A stretch of DNA of 63,194 bases from Shewanella sp. MBTL60-007 (GTDB taxonomy: Bacteria > Pseudomonadota > Gammaproteobacteria > Enterobacterales > Shewanellaceae), in NCBI RefSeq assembly GCF_019654915.1, contig NZ_BPET01000031.1, positions 1 to 63,194 on the forward strand, given 5' to 3'. Each line of letters opens with the position of its first letter. Position 1 is the stretch's first letter. The position numbers were made by a program, and so were the translations under genes. The notes below the pieces were generated by a model. The model saw only the letters and a program-made list of their open reading frames with translations. It was not told the origin of the DNA and did not search any database. Positions 19,032 through 27,745 of the stretch are shown one piece after another.

Positions 19032-19706
19032 ATGCGCAGATGCCCTCTTTGTCATAGCGATAAAACAACTCGATTTTATACGAATAAAAAACGTTGCTTA
19101 TATCATTGCCAGCTATGCCAATTGGTTTTTGCCGATGCCAATTCTCACCTGCCCCCAACGGCAGAACAGCAAAAATACCGCCTAGCCACGAGTAAGCACA
19201 AACCTTTAGCGCGATTTATGTTGGATCTCATCACACAGTGTGAAAACGGGCAAACTCCACTGCTCGGACTGAGCTTCGGCCGCACCATAGATACAGACAC
19301 CCTGCAAAAAATCACAGCCAAGGGTCATCGGCTCAATCAATACGATCCAAGCATTGCCCCCTGGAGCCGTCAGCTCAAACAAGAATATGACTTTATCTGC
19401 TGCTATCGGGTATTCGAACACTTTCGTTTCCCCTACAGAGAATGGGCACTACTCTGCGAATTAATTAAGCCCGGTGGCTGGATTGCAATCTGTACCCCGC
19501 TGCTTAGCGAGCTCAGTGCATTTGATAAATGGCACCACAAGAATAACCTCACCCATGTCAGCTTTTACCAGCGGCAGACTTTTGAGTATCTAGTAAATAA
19601 AGTCGGTTTTAAGCTATTATTTGCAGCGAACGATCTCATTCTGGTGCAAAAACCATCAGAATCTGATATAACACGCGACCAAACTTCAGTTGTTGCAGGA
19701 GCCTAA
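19032..19706 (+). CDS. SAM-methyltransferase-like protein with N-terminal zinc ribbon
   Basis: 224 residues. The N-terminus has two CxxC pairs, CPLCHS (residues 4-9) and CQLCQLVFAD (around 26-35), forming a likely zinc ribbon as in Methyltransf_23-type proteins. The rest resembles a class I methyltransferase: YDFICCYRVFEHF near residue 118 (motif similar to D-x-I-x-x-x-x-V-x-E-H) and LIKPGGWIAICTPL near 145. The expected glycine-rich motif I is weak (LLGLSFGRTID), so cofactor binding is not certain. Substrate unknown. It lies 46 bp before yihI. Confidence 0.65.
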   Translation: MRRCPLCHSDKTTRFYTNKKRCLYHCQLCQLVFADANSHLPPTAEQQKYRLATSKHKPLARFMLDLITQCENGQTPLLGLSFGRTIDTDTLQKITAKGHRLNQYDPSIAPWSRQLKQEYDFICCYRVFEHFRFPYREWALLCELIKPGGWIAICTPLLSELSAFDKWHHKNNLTHVSFYQRQTFEYLVNKVGFKLLFAANDLILVQKPSESDITRDQTSVVAGA

Positions 19707-19753
19707 GCGCCTTTTCAACAATAGAGTCATTTAAGTTATCGAGATAAGCGATC

Positions 19754-20290
19754 ATGTCCCGTAGTAAGAAAACGCGTAAGAGCAACGAAAATGCTCCAAA
19801 ATTAGCCCCAAGAACCAAGAAGAAAGATCGAGTTCTTTCAGGCAAGAAACAAGTTGCTGGCAACAAAGCGGGAAGCCGTCATAACGCTTCGATGATTGAA
19901 AGCCAGGCCAATGGCGGTAAGGCTAAGAGCGCAGACCCTCGTCACGGCAGCAAGAAGCCTGTTCAACTGCATATTAATACCGAAGCTAAGGTAGAGAAGA
20001 AGCCTAAAGGGCCGAAACTGACAGATGAGCAGAAACTACTGAAGCTTGAGGAAGATCCAAGACTCAACAACCTGCTGGATATGCTTGAAGAGGGTAAAAA
20101 CCTCAACCACGAAGATCAGAAATGGTTAGACAAGCAGCTTAACCAGATTGAAGCACTAATGGAAAGACTCGGTATCACCGACGAAGAAGACGATGAGCCG
20201 CAAAACAGAAAAGCCGCCAGCGACGACGACCTATTTGATAAGTTTGAGTCTGGTGCCGATCTGTTAAAAGACTACTTCGACAAAGACTAA
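19754..20290 (+). CDS. yihI: Der GTPase-activating protein YihI
   Basis: 178 residues, similar to the 169 of E. coli YihI. The first ~95 residues are extremely lysine/arginine-rich and low-complexity (SRSKKTRKSNENAPK, RTKKKDR, GSRHNASMIES, SKKPVQLHINTE). The C-terminal half is acidic and helical (LEEDPRLNNLLDMLEEGKNLNHEDQKWLDKQL). This split layout is characteristic of YihI, which stimulates the GTPase Der (EngA) and so tunes 50S ribosome assembly. Position between the csrC-type RNA and hemN matches E. coli. Confidence 0.9.
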   Translation: MSRSKKTRKSNENAPKLAPRTKKKDRVLSGKKQVAGNKAGSRHNASMIESQANGGKAKSADPRHGSKKPVQLHINTEAKVEKKPKGPKLTDEQKLLKLEEDPRLNNLLDMLEEGKNLNHEDQKWLDKQLNQIEALMERLGITDEEDDEPQNRKAASDDDLFDKFESGADLLKDYFDKD

Positions 20291-20309
20291 CTCTTATGTG
20301 TAAAACCCT

Positions 20310-20337
20310 ATGGCATCTTTATTGATGCCATATTTTT
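20310..20337 (+). terminator. Terminator of yihI
   Basis: ATGGCATC / GATGCCAT stem with a 6-nt loop, then ATTTTTAT. Confidence 0.85.
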
Positions 20338-20380
20338 ATCCATAATCGTCTCTTTCTCTCACTTACCGTTAGGGTTTTGC

Positions 20381-20848
20381 ATGACTACAGCCGTTATTGT
20401 CCTCGCCATCATTATCGTCGTTGCACTTGCAGCCTATGCAGGCTATCTACTTACTCAGGTGCGTAAACAGGAACAACTCAAAGCCAAGCTTAAACAAGAA
20501 CAAGCCGATGCAGCCAAGGCTAAAGCGAATGAACTACTCGACAATATTCGCTATATCGCCAATGCAATGGTTGAGGGACGCTGTGAGCTATCAGAAGGCG
20601 TGATGCGCATAGTGAAGCTGTCACAGTTAGTGGGGATCTCCGAGCTAGTCGCTAATCACTACCCAGCCACTTTTCAGCATTTTGAAGTCATTAAAGAACA
20701 CCCGATTAAGGACGATCGCAAATCACTTGAGAAACAAACCCGCATGAAACTCGACTTTGCTCGTATGCGATCAGAAAGTGAGCTAGAGGTCAAAATTCTA
20801 GAAGAAGCCAAACGCCTTAGTGAACTAAACCCAAGCTCACTACACTAA
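20381..20848 (+). CDS. DUF2489 family protein, membrane-anchored
   Basis: 155 residues. One N-terminal membrane segment (TTAVIVLAIIIVVALAAYAGYLLTQV), then a charged helical region, KQEQLKAKLKQEQADAAKAKANELLDNIRYIANAM, and a soluble C-terminal part. It matches my memory of the DUF2489 proteins found between yihI and hemN in Vibrio and Shewanella. Function unknown. The protein is probably anchored in the inner membrane with the helical part in the cytoplasm, judging from positive charges just after the segment. Confidence 0.75.
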   Translation: MTTAVIVLAIIIVVALAAYAGYLLTQVRKQEQLKAKLKQEQADAAKAKANELLDNIRYIANAMVEGRCELSEGVMRIVKLSQLVGISELVANHYPATFQHFEVIKEHPIKDDRKSLEKQTRMKLDFARMRSESELEVKILEEAKRLSELNPSSLH

Positions 20849-21034
20849 TAGTCGATACGATCCAAATATTAGGCGTTATCAAGAGCGAGATAAAAATCGC
20901 GGATATGAAATATTTTGCTTATATAGGGTGAGTCTGTGCACAAATTTTTCCCATGACCACAGACATACACCTCATTTTCAGCGATATTCAATCACACTTT
21001 GCTACCCATATTAAATTTTTACAACATGGATCAA

Positions 21035-21053
21035 GGTTATTCAACAAATAACC
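21035..21053. promoter_or_regulatory. Dyad in the hemN leader
   Basis: GGTTATT-CAACA-AATAACC, a perfect 7-bp dyad 46 bp before the hemN start. It could be an operator or an mRNA hairpin. It is not an FNR site, which would be expected at an anaerobic gene and which I did not find. Confidence 0.4.
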
Positions 21054-21098
21054 GTGCATACTTCACATGTTGCTAAACTACACGCCGGAGGACACGCC

Positions 21099-22475
21099 TT
21101 GAAACAGCCCACCCCAATTAGTTGGGATCAGTCAATGATCGAAAAGTACAATTATAGCGGTCCACGTTATACTTCTTATCCGACGGCCTTGGAATTCGAT
21201 GACTCGTTTACCGAGGAAAAATTGCTGACTTCTATCAAGAACAGCAAGAGTGACAAGCTTTCTCTTTATATCCATATTCCTTTCTGCGCCAAGCTTTGTT
21301 ACTACTGTGGCTGCAATAAAGTTATCACTCGTCACCACCATAAAGCCGATCAGTACATCGAGTACTTAGCAGCAGAAATCGTTAAGCGTGCACCACTGTT
21401 TAAAGATTATCTAGTAACCCAAATTCACTGGGGTGGCGGTACGCCGACATTCCTAACACCTGAGCAAATTCTTACTTTATCAGCACTGGTTAAAGCAAAC
21501 TTTAACGTTGCCGAAGTCGGCGAATACTCAATCGAAGTCGATCCTCGTGAAATTGAGCTTTCTATGCTAGACACCCTAAAAGAAGCGGGCTTTAACCGCA
21601 TCTCTATTGGTGTTCAAGACTTCAATAAAAAGGTTCAAGTTGCAGTCAACCGTGAGCAAGATGAGCAGTTTATCTTCGACCTGATGGCACGTGCTAAAGA
21701 GCTAGGCTTTGTTTCAACTAACATCGACCTAATCTACGGCTTGCCGCACCAGACACCAGAGACTTTTGCAGAAACGATGCAGCGCGTTCTAGAGTTAAAT
21801 CCAGATCGTCTATCTGTATTTAACTACGCTCACCTGCCATCGCGTTTTGCAGCCCAGCGTAAGATTAAAGACGAAGATCTAGCATCACCACAGCAAAAGC
21901 TTGATATGTTGCACCAAACTATCGAGACCCTAACGGGTGCTGGTTACCAGTATATTGGTATGGACCACTTTGCTAAGCCAGACGATGAGCTTTCTATCCT
22001 ACAGAACGAAGGTCGTCTGCACCGTAACTTCCAAGGTTACACCACTCAAGAAGAGTGTGATCTACTGGGTCTAGGTGTGTCTTCAATCAGCCAGATTGGC
22101 GATTGCTATGCACAGAACCAGAAAGATATTCGTCCATACTACGAAGCAATCGATGCCGATGGGCACGCGCTTTGGAAAGGTTGTAGCTTAAACCGTGACG
22201 ACGAGATTCGCCGCGTAGTGATCAAGCAACTTATCTGTCATTTCGACTTAGATATGGCGAAGATCGAAGAGAAGCTAAACATCAACTTCGAAGAGTACTT
22301 CGCAGAAGACTTAAAACTACTGCAGACCTTCATCGATGATAAGCTAGTCGACATTACAGACCGTAAGATCACTATCAGCCCTACAGGCCGTCTGTTGATC
22401 CGTAACATCTGTATCTGCTTCGATGTTTACTACCGTGAGAAAGCAAGACAGCAACAGTTCTCTCGTGTTATCTAA
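21099..22475 (+). CDS. hemN: Oxygen-independent coproporphyrinogen III dehydrogenase
   Basis: 458 residues from a TTG start at 21099, against 457 in E. coli. GGAGGA lies 6 nt upstream and the family resemblance begins at DQSMIEKYNYSGPRYTSYPTA, so the ATG at 21054 is rejected. Radical-SAM enzyme: the 4Fe-4S cysteines are in PFCAKLCYYCGC (Cys63, Cys67, Cys70, plus Cys72), followed by HWGGGTPTFL and the GVQDFN region. It decarboxylates coproporphyrinogen III to protoporphyrinogen IX without oxygen, for haem synthesis under anaerobiosis. This suits a respiratory generalist rich in c-type cytochromes. Confidence 0.96.
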   Translation: MKQPTPISWDQSMIEKYNYSGPRYTSYPTALEFDDSFTEEKLLTSIKNSKSDKLSLYIHIPFCAKLCYYCGCNKVITRHHHKADQYIEYLAAEIVKRAPLFKDYLVTQIHWGGGTPTFLTPEQILTLSALVKANFNVAEVGEYSIEVDPREIELSMLDTLKEAGFNRISIGVQDFNKKVQVAVNREQDEQFIFDLMARAKELGFVSTNIDLIYGLPHQTPETFAETMQRVLELNPDRLSVFNYAHLPSRFAAQRKIKDEDLASPQQKLDMLHQTIETLTGAGYQYIGMDHFAKPDDELSILQNEGRLHRNFQGYTTQEECDLLGLGVSSISQIGDCYAQNQKDIRPYYEAIDADGHALWKGCSLNRDDEIRRVVIKQLICHFDLDMAKIEEKLNINFEEYFAEDLKLLQTFIDDKLVDITDRKITISPTGRLLIRNICICFDVYYREKARQQQFSRVI

Positions 22476-22505
22476 TTGGCTTAAACAGCGTAATTAGCTT
22501 CTCTT

Positions 22506-22531
22506 AAAAACCGGCTAAAGCCGGTTTTTTT
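22506..22531 (+). terminator. Terminator of hemN
   Basis: ACCGGCT / AGCCGGT stem with a very short loop, A-run before and seven T after. Confidence 0.92.
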
Positions 22532-22693
22532 ATGCGTATCCGTTACCGCTCCACCAGCCCGCTCCCCTTTTCAGCAACAACCTTCATCTCAGATGGGTAT
22601 CCTTTTGTCACATTTCGTTTAATTTTCATCCGTGACCTTTAGTTACCATAACGGTATATTCAAGCTGAAAATTACAACAATAATGGACAATTC

Positions 22694-24481
22694 ATGCATA
22701 AGTACCTACTTCCCTCTGTGCTAATCTTAGGGCTCAGCGCCTGCCAAACAACCACATCAACGGCGCCGCAGCTAGGTGTTACCACCGAGCAAATCGCAAC
22801 CAACACTCAACTGCAAACACTTATCGATGCAGCTTGGCAAGTATCCCTCGATGCCAGCCCAGGATTCGCCTATTCTCTCGGTGATAAAACGGCCGCAGGC
22901 AAGCTGCAAGACCTGTCGCCAACGGCACTCGCAGCGCTAAATCAACGTAAACTACTGCTACTCGAACAATTACAGAAAATCGATGTCAGTCGCTTAAATA
23001 AAGAGGATGCGATTAACGCCCAGATCTTGCGCGACCAGCTGCAAAATGATGTCGATCAGTACCACTACAAAGATCACTATATGCCCATCTCGGCCGAAGG
23101 AGGCTTTCACGCCTATATAGCCTCGATCGCCAAAGGGCGCTTTGCCAGCATCGAAGACTACCAAAACTACATCAAGCAGTTGCAAGCGCTGCCGACGTAC
23201 TTCAATCAACAAACCTACTGGTTAAACCAAGGTCTAGCGACTGGTATCACCCCAGCTAAGGCCACACTTAAAGGGTTTGAAACCAGCATTACCGCCTTTA
23301 TCGTGCCCGTAGAAGAGAGTGGCTATTTTAAACCTTTCACTCAATACCCATCGCATTTCAGTGACGCAGAGAAAGCGCAGCTAACCGAGCAAGGCCGTGC
23401 CTTAGTGCAAGACACGGTTTTGCCTCAATATCAGGCCTTCTTCGACTTTATCACCAAGGAATATATGCCCAATACCCGAGAGAGTATTGCGACCTACGAC
23501 CTTCCCGATGGCAAAGCCTTTTATGAAAACCGCGTTCGCTACTACACCACATTGGATATGACCTCAGATGAAGTGCACCAGCTAGGCTTACAAGAAGTTA
23601 AGCGTATTCGTGGTGAGATGCAGCAGATCATCGAAGAGGTAGGATTCGAAGGCAGCTTCGCCGAGTTTCTACATTTTTTAAGAACCGATCCGCAGTTCTA
23701 CCCAGAAACCGCAGAGGAACTACTAAAAGAGGCGGCCTATATCGCCAAGAAGGCCGATGCCATGCTACCTAAGTATTTCGGTAAGCTACCGCGTCAGCCT
23801 TATGGTATTGAACCCGTTCCTGCCGAAATTGCCCCCAAATACACCACAGGTCGTTACTCTGGCTCGAGTCGCGATGATGAAGCAGGCTATTACTGGGTTA
23901 ACACCTATGCGCTCGATAAACGCCCACTATACGAGATGGAAGCATTAACCCTGCATGAAGCCGTACCCGGCCATCATCTGCAGATAGCACTCAACCAAGA
24001 GTTAACCGATCTACCTAACTTCCGCCGCTACAGCTATATTTCTGCGTTTGGCGAAGGCTGGGGACTCTACTCGGAATACCTTGGTTTAGAAGCTGGCTTC
24101 TACCAAGATCCATACAGTAACTTTGGTCGCCTCACCTACGAGATGTGGCGCGCAGCACGTTTAGTGGTCGATACGGGCATGCACGCCAAAGGTTGGTCTC
24201 GCCAGCAAGCAATCGACTTTATGGCGAGCAACACCGCGCTGTCTATGCATAACGTCACCACAGAGATTGATCGTTACATTAACTGGCCAGGACAAGCCTT
24301 GTCATACAAGATTGGTGAACTAACGATTAAACGTTTACGCGCTCAAGCCGAAGCCGAGCTTGGAGAGCACTTCGATATTCGCGCCTTCCATGACGCCATC
24401 TTAGCCAACGGCTCTGTACCAATGTCGGTGCTGGAGCAGCAGGTAAACGATTTCATTACCTCTCAGAAAGCCGCTATCTAA
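22694..24481 (+). CDS. DUF885 family lipoprotein metallopeptidase
   Basis: 595 residues. Signal peptide II with lipobox LSAC (Cys17), so probably outer-membrane-anchored. The body is a DUF885 protein, a group of M3-like zinc peptidases. The zinc site is HEAVPGHH at residues 421-428, followed by FGEGWGLYSEYLG about 35 residues later, which supplies the next glutamate ligand. TGRYSGSSRDDEAGYYWVN upstream is also typical. Shewanella genomes carry many copies of this family; substrates are unknown but likely oligopeptides in the periplasm. Single gene between two terminators. Confidence 0.88.
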   Translation: MHKYLLPSVLILGLSACQTTTSTAPQLGVTTEQIATNTQLQTLIDAAWQVSLDASPGFAYSLGDKTAAGKLQDLSPTALAALNQRKLLLLEQLQKIDVSRLNKEDAINAQILRDQLQNDVDQYHYKDHYMPISAEGGFHAYIASIAKGRFASIEDYQNYIKQLQALPTYFNQQTYWLNQGLATGITPAKATLKGFETSITAFIVPVEESGYFKPFTQYPSHFSDAEKAQLTEQGRALVQDTVLPQYQAFFDFITKEYMPNTRESIATYDLPDGKAFYENRVRYYTTLDMTSDEVHQLGLQEVKRIRGEMQQIIEEVGFEGSFAEFLHFLRTDPQFYPETAEELLKEAAYIAKKADAMLPKYFGKLPRQPYGIEPVPAEIAPKYTTGRYSGSSRDDEAGYYWVNTYALDKRPLYEMEALTLHEAVPGHHLQIALNQELTDLPNFRRYSYISAFGEGWGLYSEYLGLEAGFYQDPYSNFGRLTYEMWRAARLVVDTGMHAKGWSRQQAIDFMASNTALSMHNVTTEIDRYINWPGQALSYKIGELTIKRLRAQAEAELGEHFDIRAFHDAILANGSVPMSVLEQQVNDFITSQKAAI

Positions 24482-24509
24482 TCAATAATACTGTCATCGA
24501 GTACACATT

Positions 24510-24532
24510 AAGGCCGCATTAGCGGCCTTTTT
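24510..24532 (+). terminator. Terminator of the DUF885 gene
   Basis: AAGGCCGC / GCGGCCTT stem with a 4-nt loop and a T-run. Confidence 0.9.
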
Positions 24533-24610
24533 AATAGACTTATGTTTCGCTAGAGTCTGGCTGAACAAGTTTGCTACACTGCATCCAAGATCACTAAATA
24601 GAACCACTCC

Positions 24611-25582
24611 ATGTCGATTGCTACTGAGCCCTATATGAACACCAATGCCGCTGTAAGCTTTTCATCAGAACATCACCTTAATAGTCCTGAGCAGAAAGTC
24701 TTCTGGCAGCAAGTAACGCAATCGAGCTTTAAGACTCGTGACGACATCACCCTAGCCTACGCCCGCATCACTCACCCAGAGAGTATCGGTACTATCGTTA
24801 TTAGCAGTGGTCGGGTTGAGTCCTATCTGAAATATAAAGAACTGATGTTCGATCTCTATCAGCAAGGCTACAGCCTGTTTGCAATCGATCATCGTGGCCA
24901 AGGTTTATCGGCGCGTACAACCGCGAACCCGCATCAGGGGCATATCGATAAGTTCCAGCGATATGTCGATGACTTCGCCGAATTTGTCACTAAAGTCGTC
25001 AAGCCGCAGGCCCAAGAAAATTACTACTTAGTGGGCCACTCGATGGGGGGAGCTATCGGGACCCTGTATCTCAGCCAGTACCCAGCAACCTTTAAGGCTG
25101 CGGCGTTTTCGGCCCCCATGTATGGCATCAAACTGCCGCTTCCCAAAGTCTTTATCCGCGGCCTAGCCGCTTTGCTCGATAATGCTAAACAGCCCAACTA
25201 TATATTGGGCGGTAAAGACTACCATGCGGATCCGTTCGATAAGAATGACCTCACCCACAGCAAGCTTCGCTATGAGGATTATCGCGAACTCTACCGCCAG
25301 CATCCAGAGCTACAACTAGGCTCACCCACCAACCATTGGTTAGTCGAGTCTATCGACGGTGCCGAGCAAGCTGTAAATGCCGCTCGAAATAGCGTTATCC
25401 CACTGCTTATCCTGCAAGCCGAAGAGGACACTATCGTCGATAATGCAGCACAAAACCGCGCCGTAAACGGTCTGTGTAAGCTGATAAAAATCCCTTACGC
25501 CCGTCATGAGATCTTCATGGAGCGCGATAAGCCACGCAATCTGGCCCTCAACGCATTGTGCAGCTTCTTAAAGTCGAGTTAA
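24611..25582 (+). CDS. pldB: Lysophospholipase (alpha/beta hydrolase, PldB-like)
   Basis: 323 residues. Alpha/beta hydrolase of the serine aminopeptidase S33 / lysophospholipase L2 group. The nucleophile elbow is GHSMGG (Ser144). The oxyanion region is IVISSGRVESYLKY, and DHRGQGLS near residue 97 is the signature of this subgroup. The acid is probably in LLILQAEEDTIVDN and the histidine in YARHEIFMERD. It removes the fatty acid from lysophospholipids, probably at the inner membrane. No signal peptide is seen. It is the last core gene before the flagellar cluster. Confidence 0.88.
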   Translation: MSIATEPYMNTNAAVSFSSEHHLNSPEQKVFWQQVTQSSFKTRDDITLAYARITHPESIGTIVISSGRVESYLKYKELMFDLYQQGYSLFAIDHRGQGLSARTTANPHQGHIDKFQRYVDDFAEFVTKVVKPQAQENYYLVGHSMGGAIGTLYLSQYPATFKAAAFSAPMYGIKLPLPKVFIRGLAALLDNAKQPNYILGGKDYHADPFDKNDLTHSKLRYEDYRELYRQHPELQLGSPTNHWLVESIDGAEQAVNAARNSVIPLLILQAEEDTIVDNAAQNRAVNGLCKLIKIPYARHEIFMERDKPRNLALNALCSFLKSS

Positions 25583-25598
25583 CCGACTTGCAGGCAAT

Positions 25599-25626
25599 AA
25601 AAAGGGATAGCTAGCTATCCCTTTTT
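25599..25626. terminator. Bidirectional terminator between pldB and flhA
   Basis: A perfect 28-bp palindrome, five A, then arms GGGATAGCT / AGCTATCCC, then five T, so it works on both strands. It marks the border between core genes and the flagellar cluster. Confidence 0.93.
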
Positions 25627-25648
25627 GTATTCGACGACTTGTTTTCAA

Positions 25649-27730
25649 CTAGCCTAACTGCCCCGCCACCATCAGCTCCCGCGTCTCGGGGATCTCATTG
25701 TAAGACAACACATGCAGACCGCGGGCAAATGCCAAGGCATAGCGCGCCAAAATCGGTCGCAGCTGCGGCGAGACCAACAACAGTGGACTATGGCCATGCT
25801 CCTTCGCCTGTGCTAACAGTTGCGGCATACGTTGCTGCAGTTGTGCCAATAGCTGCGGATCCACAGGGAAGCTATCGAGCGACCCCTTGCCCTGCTGCTG
25901 GGACTGATTCAAAGCCGACATCAAGGTTTGCTCAAGTTCAGGAGCCAAGGTCATCACATTAAGCTTAGGATCGGCCCCCACGATAGAGTGCAAGATAGAG
26001 TGGCGCAGGGCGCAGCGCACATCGGCTGCAAGCAGTACAGGATCTTTACTGTTTTCACTGCAATCGAGCAAAGTGGTGCCAATGGTGCGAATATCCTTTA
26101 GCGATACCTGCTCCTTAAGCAATAATCGATACACCTTGAGCTGCAAGATAGGGGTTAATGCGCTATTGAGTGACTCGGCCAGCTTAGGACTCTGTTTAGC
26201 GAGACGATCACTAAGCGCCAATACATCATCATGCTGCAGCATATCCGGAAGCGATTCACGAATGAGTTTACTCACATGGGTAGCGATAACCGTGGCGTTA
26301 TCCACCACCGAATACCCCAGGTTCAGCGCCTTGGCCTTATGATCTTGCTCAATCCAGATAGCATCCATCTGGTAGGCAGGCTCTTTTGTGATCACCCCAT
26401 CGATATCACCAAAAACTGGGCCACTCTTAATCGCCATCAGACGATCTGGCTCTAATTCTGCGGTCACCACTGGGTTACCCATCAAGTTAATCTGATACGC
26501 ATTGGGAGCCAGCGACAGATTATCGCGCACCCTCACCTCAGACAGTAAGAAACCAGCCTGTTCAGATAGGGTTCGACGAATACCTGTTAATCGCTTTTGC
26601 AGCTCAGCCCCTTTGCTGCGCTCAACCAGATGCACCAAGCGGTAACCTAAACGCACCTCGATAAGATCGGTATAAGGTAAGGCGTCCCAGCTCGGCGCAG
26701 AAGGCTCACTAAAGCTGCTCTCCCTTAGCTCCTCGACCTTAGACTCGGTCACCTTAGGCTGAACCTGACTCTGCTTCCACGCAACAAATGCCAATAGCGC
26801 CGCAAATGACAAAAATACAAATGTCGGCATCCCCGGCACTATGCCCAAGATCAGCATCACCAATGCCGAGGTGATCAAAGTTTTTGGGTTGGCGAGTAGC
26901 TGCTGACGCAACTGCTCAGGCATCTCTTCAGCATCGGAAACCCGCGTGACGATAATCGCCGCCGCAGTCGCAAGTAATAGCGACGGGATCTGGGCCACTA
27001 GACCATCACCAATAGTCAGCAAAGCATAAGTCTTAAACGCTTCACCGGCACTCAAATCATGCATGAAGATACCGATCGCCAAACCACCCAACATGTTGAT
27101 AGCTAGAATCAGTATACTGGCAATCGCATCACCACGGACAAATTTAGAGGCACCATCCATCGAACCATAGAAGTCGGCTTCGCGCGCAACCTCTTGGCGT
27201 CTCACTCTCGCCTGCTCTTGGGTCAACACTCCGGCATTTAAGTCGGCATCAATTGCCATCTGCTTACCGGGCAGCGCATCTAGGGTGAAACGTGCCGATA
27301 CCTCAGATATTCGCTCGCCACCTTTAGTGATCACCACAAAGTTAATGATCATCAAGATAAGGAAGATCACCGCACCGACAACATAGTTACCGCCGATCAC
27401 CACCTCACCAAAGGCTTGAATCACCTTACCTGCGGCATCCCCCCCTTCATGGCCCTCAATAAGTACCACACGGGTCGAGGCCACGTTCAAGGTTAAGCGT
27501 AGCAAGGTTGCGAGTAATAATACGGTTGGGAATACCGAAAACTCCAACGGTCTGCGGATCGATACCCCGACCAATAGCACCATCACGGCGAGCACTATGT
27601 TAAAAGTGAACAAAATATCTAATAGCCATGGCGGCAAAGGCAAGATAACCATAGCCAACACGGCAAGTAGCATGATTGGAATCCCGATATAGCCTGGGCT
27701 ACCAGCAAAAGTACGCTTAAACCAGTTCAT
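25649..27730 (-). CDS. flhA: Flagellar export gate protein FlhA (lateral system)
   Basis: 693 residues, the usual length. The N-terminal ~320 residues have about eight membrane segments, and the conserved FHIPEP-type cytoplasmic loop lies around residues 140-210 (NFVVITKGGERISEVSARFTLDALPGKQMAIDADLNAG). The C-terminal cytoplasmic domain (about 340-693) docks chaperone-substrate complexes. It is the main export-gate component using the proton motive force. Last gene of the leftward fliMNPQR-flhBA operon, 15 bp after flhB. In lateral clusters it is named lfhA. Confidence 0.96.
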   Translation of the reverse strand: MNWFKRTFAGSPGYIGIPIMLLAVLAMVILPLPPWLLDILFTFNIVLAVMVLLVGVSIRRPLEFSVFPTVLLLATLLRLTLNVASTRVVLIEGHEGGDAAGKVIQAFGEVVIGGNYVVGAVIFLILMIINFVVITKGGERISEVSARFTLDALPGKQMAIDADLNAGVLTQEQARVRRQEVAREADFYGSMDGASKFVRGDAIASILILAINMLGGLAIGIFMHDLSAGEAFKTYALLTIGDGLVAQIPSLLLATAAAIIVTRVSDAEEMPEQLRQQLLANPKTLITSALVMLILGIVPGMPTFVFLSFAALLAFVAWKQSQVQPKVTESKVEELRESSFSEPSAPSWDALPYTDLIEVRLGYRLVHLVERSKGAELQKRLTGIRRTLSEQAGFLLSEVRVRDNLSLAPNAYQINLMGNPVVTAELEPDRLMAIKSGPVFGDIDGVITKEPAYQMDAIWIEQDHKAKALNLGYSVVDNATVIATHVSKLIRESLPDMLQHDDVLALSDRLAKQSPKLAESLNSALTPILQLKVYRLLLKEQVSLKDIRTIGTTLLDCSENSKDPVLLAADVRCALRHSILHSIVGADPKLNVMTLAPELEQTLMSALNQSQQQGKGSLDSFPVDPQLLAQLQQRMPQLLAQAKEHGHSPLLLVSPQLRPILARYALAFARGLHVLSYNEIPETRELMVAGQLG

Positions 27731-27745
27731 TAATGCAAATAACCT

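Noticed and set aside
20960..21098. FNR site before hemN
   Set aside because: No TTGAT-N4-ATCAA-like sequence seen; only an unrelated dyad at 21035-21053.
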